This document shows positions 52,738 through 52,953 of a stretch of DNA of 52,953 nt, in pieces. Numbering within the stretch: position 1 is the stretch's first letter; each line of letters starts with the position of its first letter. Source of the DNA: Breznakibacter xylanolyticus (GTDB lineage Bacteria; Bacteroidota; Bacteroidia; Bacteroidales; Marinilabiliaceae); the NCBI RefSeq assembly GCF_003254275.1, contig NZ_QKZK01000022.1, positions 4,275-57,227 of the forward strand, read 5' to 3'. Under the pieces are notes generated by a model. It was not told the DNA's origin, searched no databases, and worked only from the letters and a program-made list of their open reading frames with translations. The translations under genes and the position numbers were made by a program.

Positions 52738-52953
52738 CAGAAGCTTCGGGTAATTAGTACTGCTCGGCTTTGATGTTACCACCTTTACACCTACAGCCTA
52801 TCAACGTCATCGTCTTTAACGTCCCTCAAGGAGATCTCATCTTGAGATGGGCTTCGTGCTTAGATGCTTTCAGCACTTATCCCTTCCACACATAGCTACT
52901 CTGCGCTGCCCCTGGCGGAACAACAGATACACCAGCGGTATGTCCATCGCGGT
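52738..52953 (-). rRNA. rrl: 23S ribosomal RNA, 3' end (partial)
   Basis: The minus strand matches the 3'-terminal domain of 23S rRNA. Visible pieces are the 'GCGCAGAGTAGCTATGTGTG' region, AAGGGATAAGTGCTGAAAGC, ATCTAAGCACGAAGCCCATC, and CTAATTACCCGAAGCTTC at the end. The gene continues beyond the right edge; the 3' end is approximate. Confidence 0.93.

Overview
This window comes from a Bacteroidota chromosome, probably a fermentative member near Bacteroidales/Marinilabiliales; the genus cannot be resolved from the sequence. Evidence for this includes at least fifteen promoters of the Bacteroidota type (TAnnTTTG at -7, sometimes with TTTG about 19 bp upstream). There are also type IX secretion (T9SS) sorting tails, a BACON-domain surface lipoprotein with a Cys-Gly-Lys-Asp-rich export signal, the FtsK-LolA gene pair, and a Na+-pumping methylmalonyl-CoA decarboxylase operon typical of propionate-forming Bacteroidota. 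The minus-strand end of an rRNA operon (3' part of 23S, then 5S) closes the right edge. Region by region: 1-7 kb holds a holin-like membrane protein with a small companion gene, a five-unit tandem array of double hairpins, a membrane histidine kinase divergent from mutS2, and a gene-poor stretch of palindromes. 7-17 kb holds a DUF2721 protein, a secreted Mn-type superoxide dismutase, two LamG-type secreted proteins, a methyltransferase, metY, nudC, a cobalamin riboswitch with no gene behind it, mntP, a beta-carbonic anhydrase, mgsA and a LytTR regulator. 17-27 kb is ordinary housekeeping: trmH, HU, ilvA, an LTA-synthase-like phosphotransferase, asnA, an MFS carrier, a metallo-beta-lactamase fold hydrolase and an RsmI-like methylase. 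27-34.3 kb is a three-gene secreted-protein operon: a BACON/SUMF lipoprotein, a small T9SS-tailed protein, and an 1808-residue protein joining a C10 (streptopain-like) cysteine protease, plant-type leucine-rich repeats and an HEXXH metallopeptidase-like domain. 34-43 kb holds a YciB-NUDIX fusion, phoH-purC, mazG, a receiver-only regulator, and the cobalamin nucleotide-loop operon cobT-cobS-cobC-cobU behind its own B12 riboswitch. 43-47 kb holds lolA, ftsK, a lipoprotein and a BFD-like ferredoxin. 47-52 kb is the operon mce-mmdA-oadG(LTD fusion)-biotin carrier-mmdB. How the parts fit: the mce/mmd operon turns methylmalonyl-CoA into propionyl-CoA while exporting Na+. It lies downstream of the B12-dependent mutase step (mutase not in the window), and the nearby cob operon completes and salvages that cofactor. 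The most unusual items are the C10-LRR-HEXXH protein with its operon, the orphan B12 riboswitch with intact promoter and terminator, and the double-hairpin tandem array with a compensatory base change.
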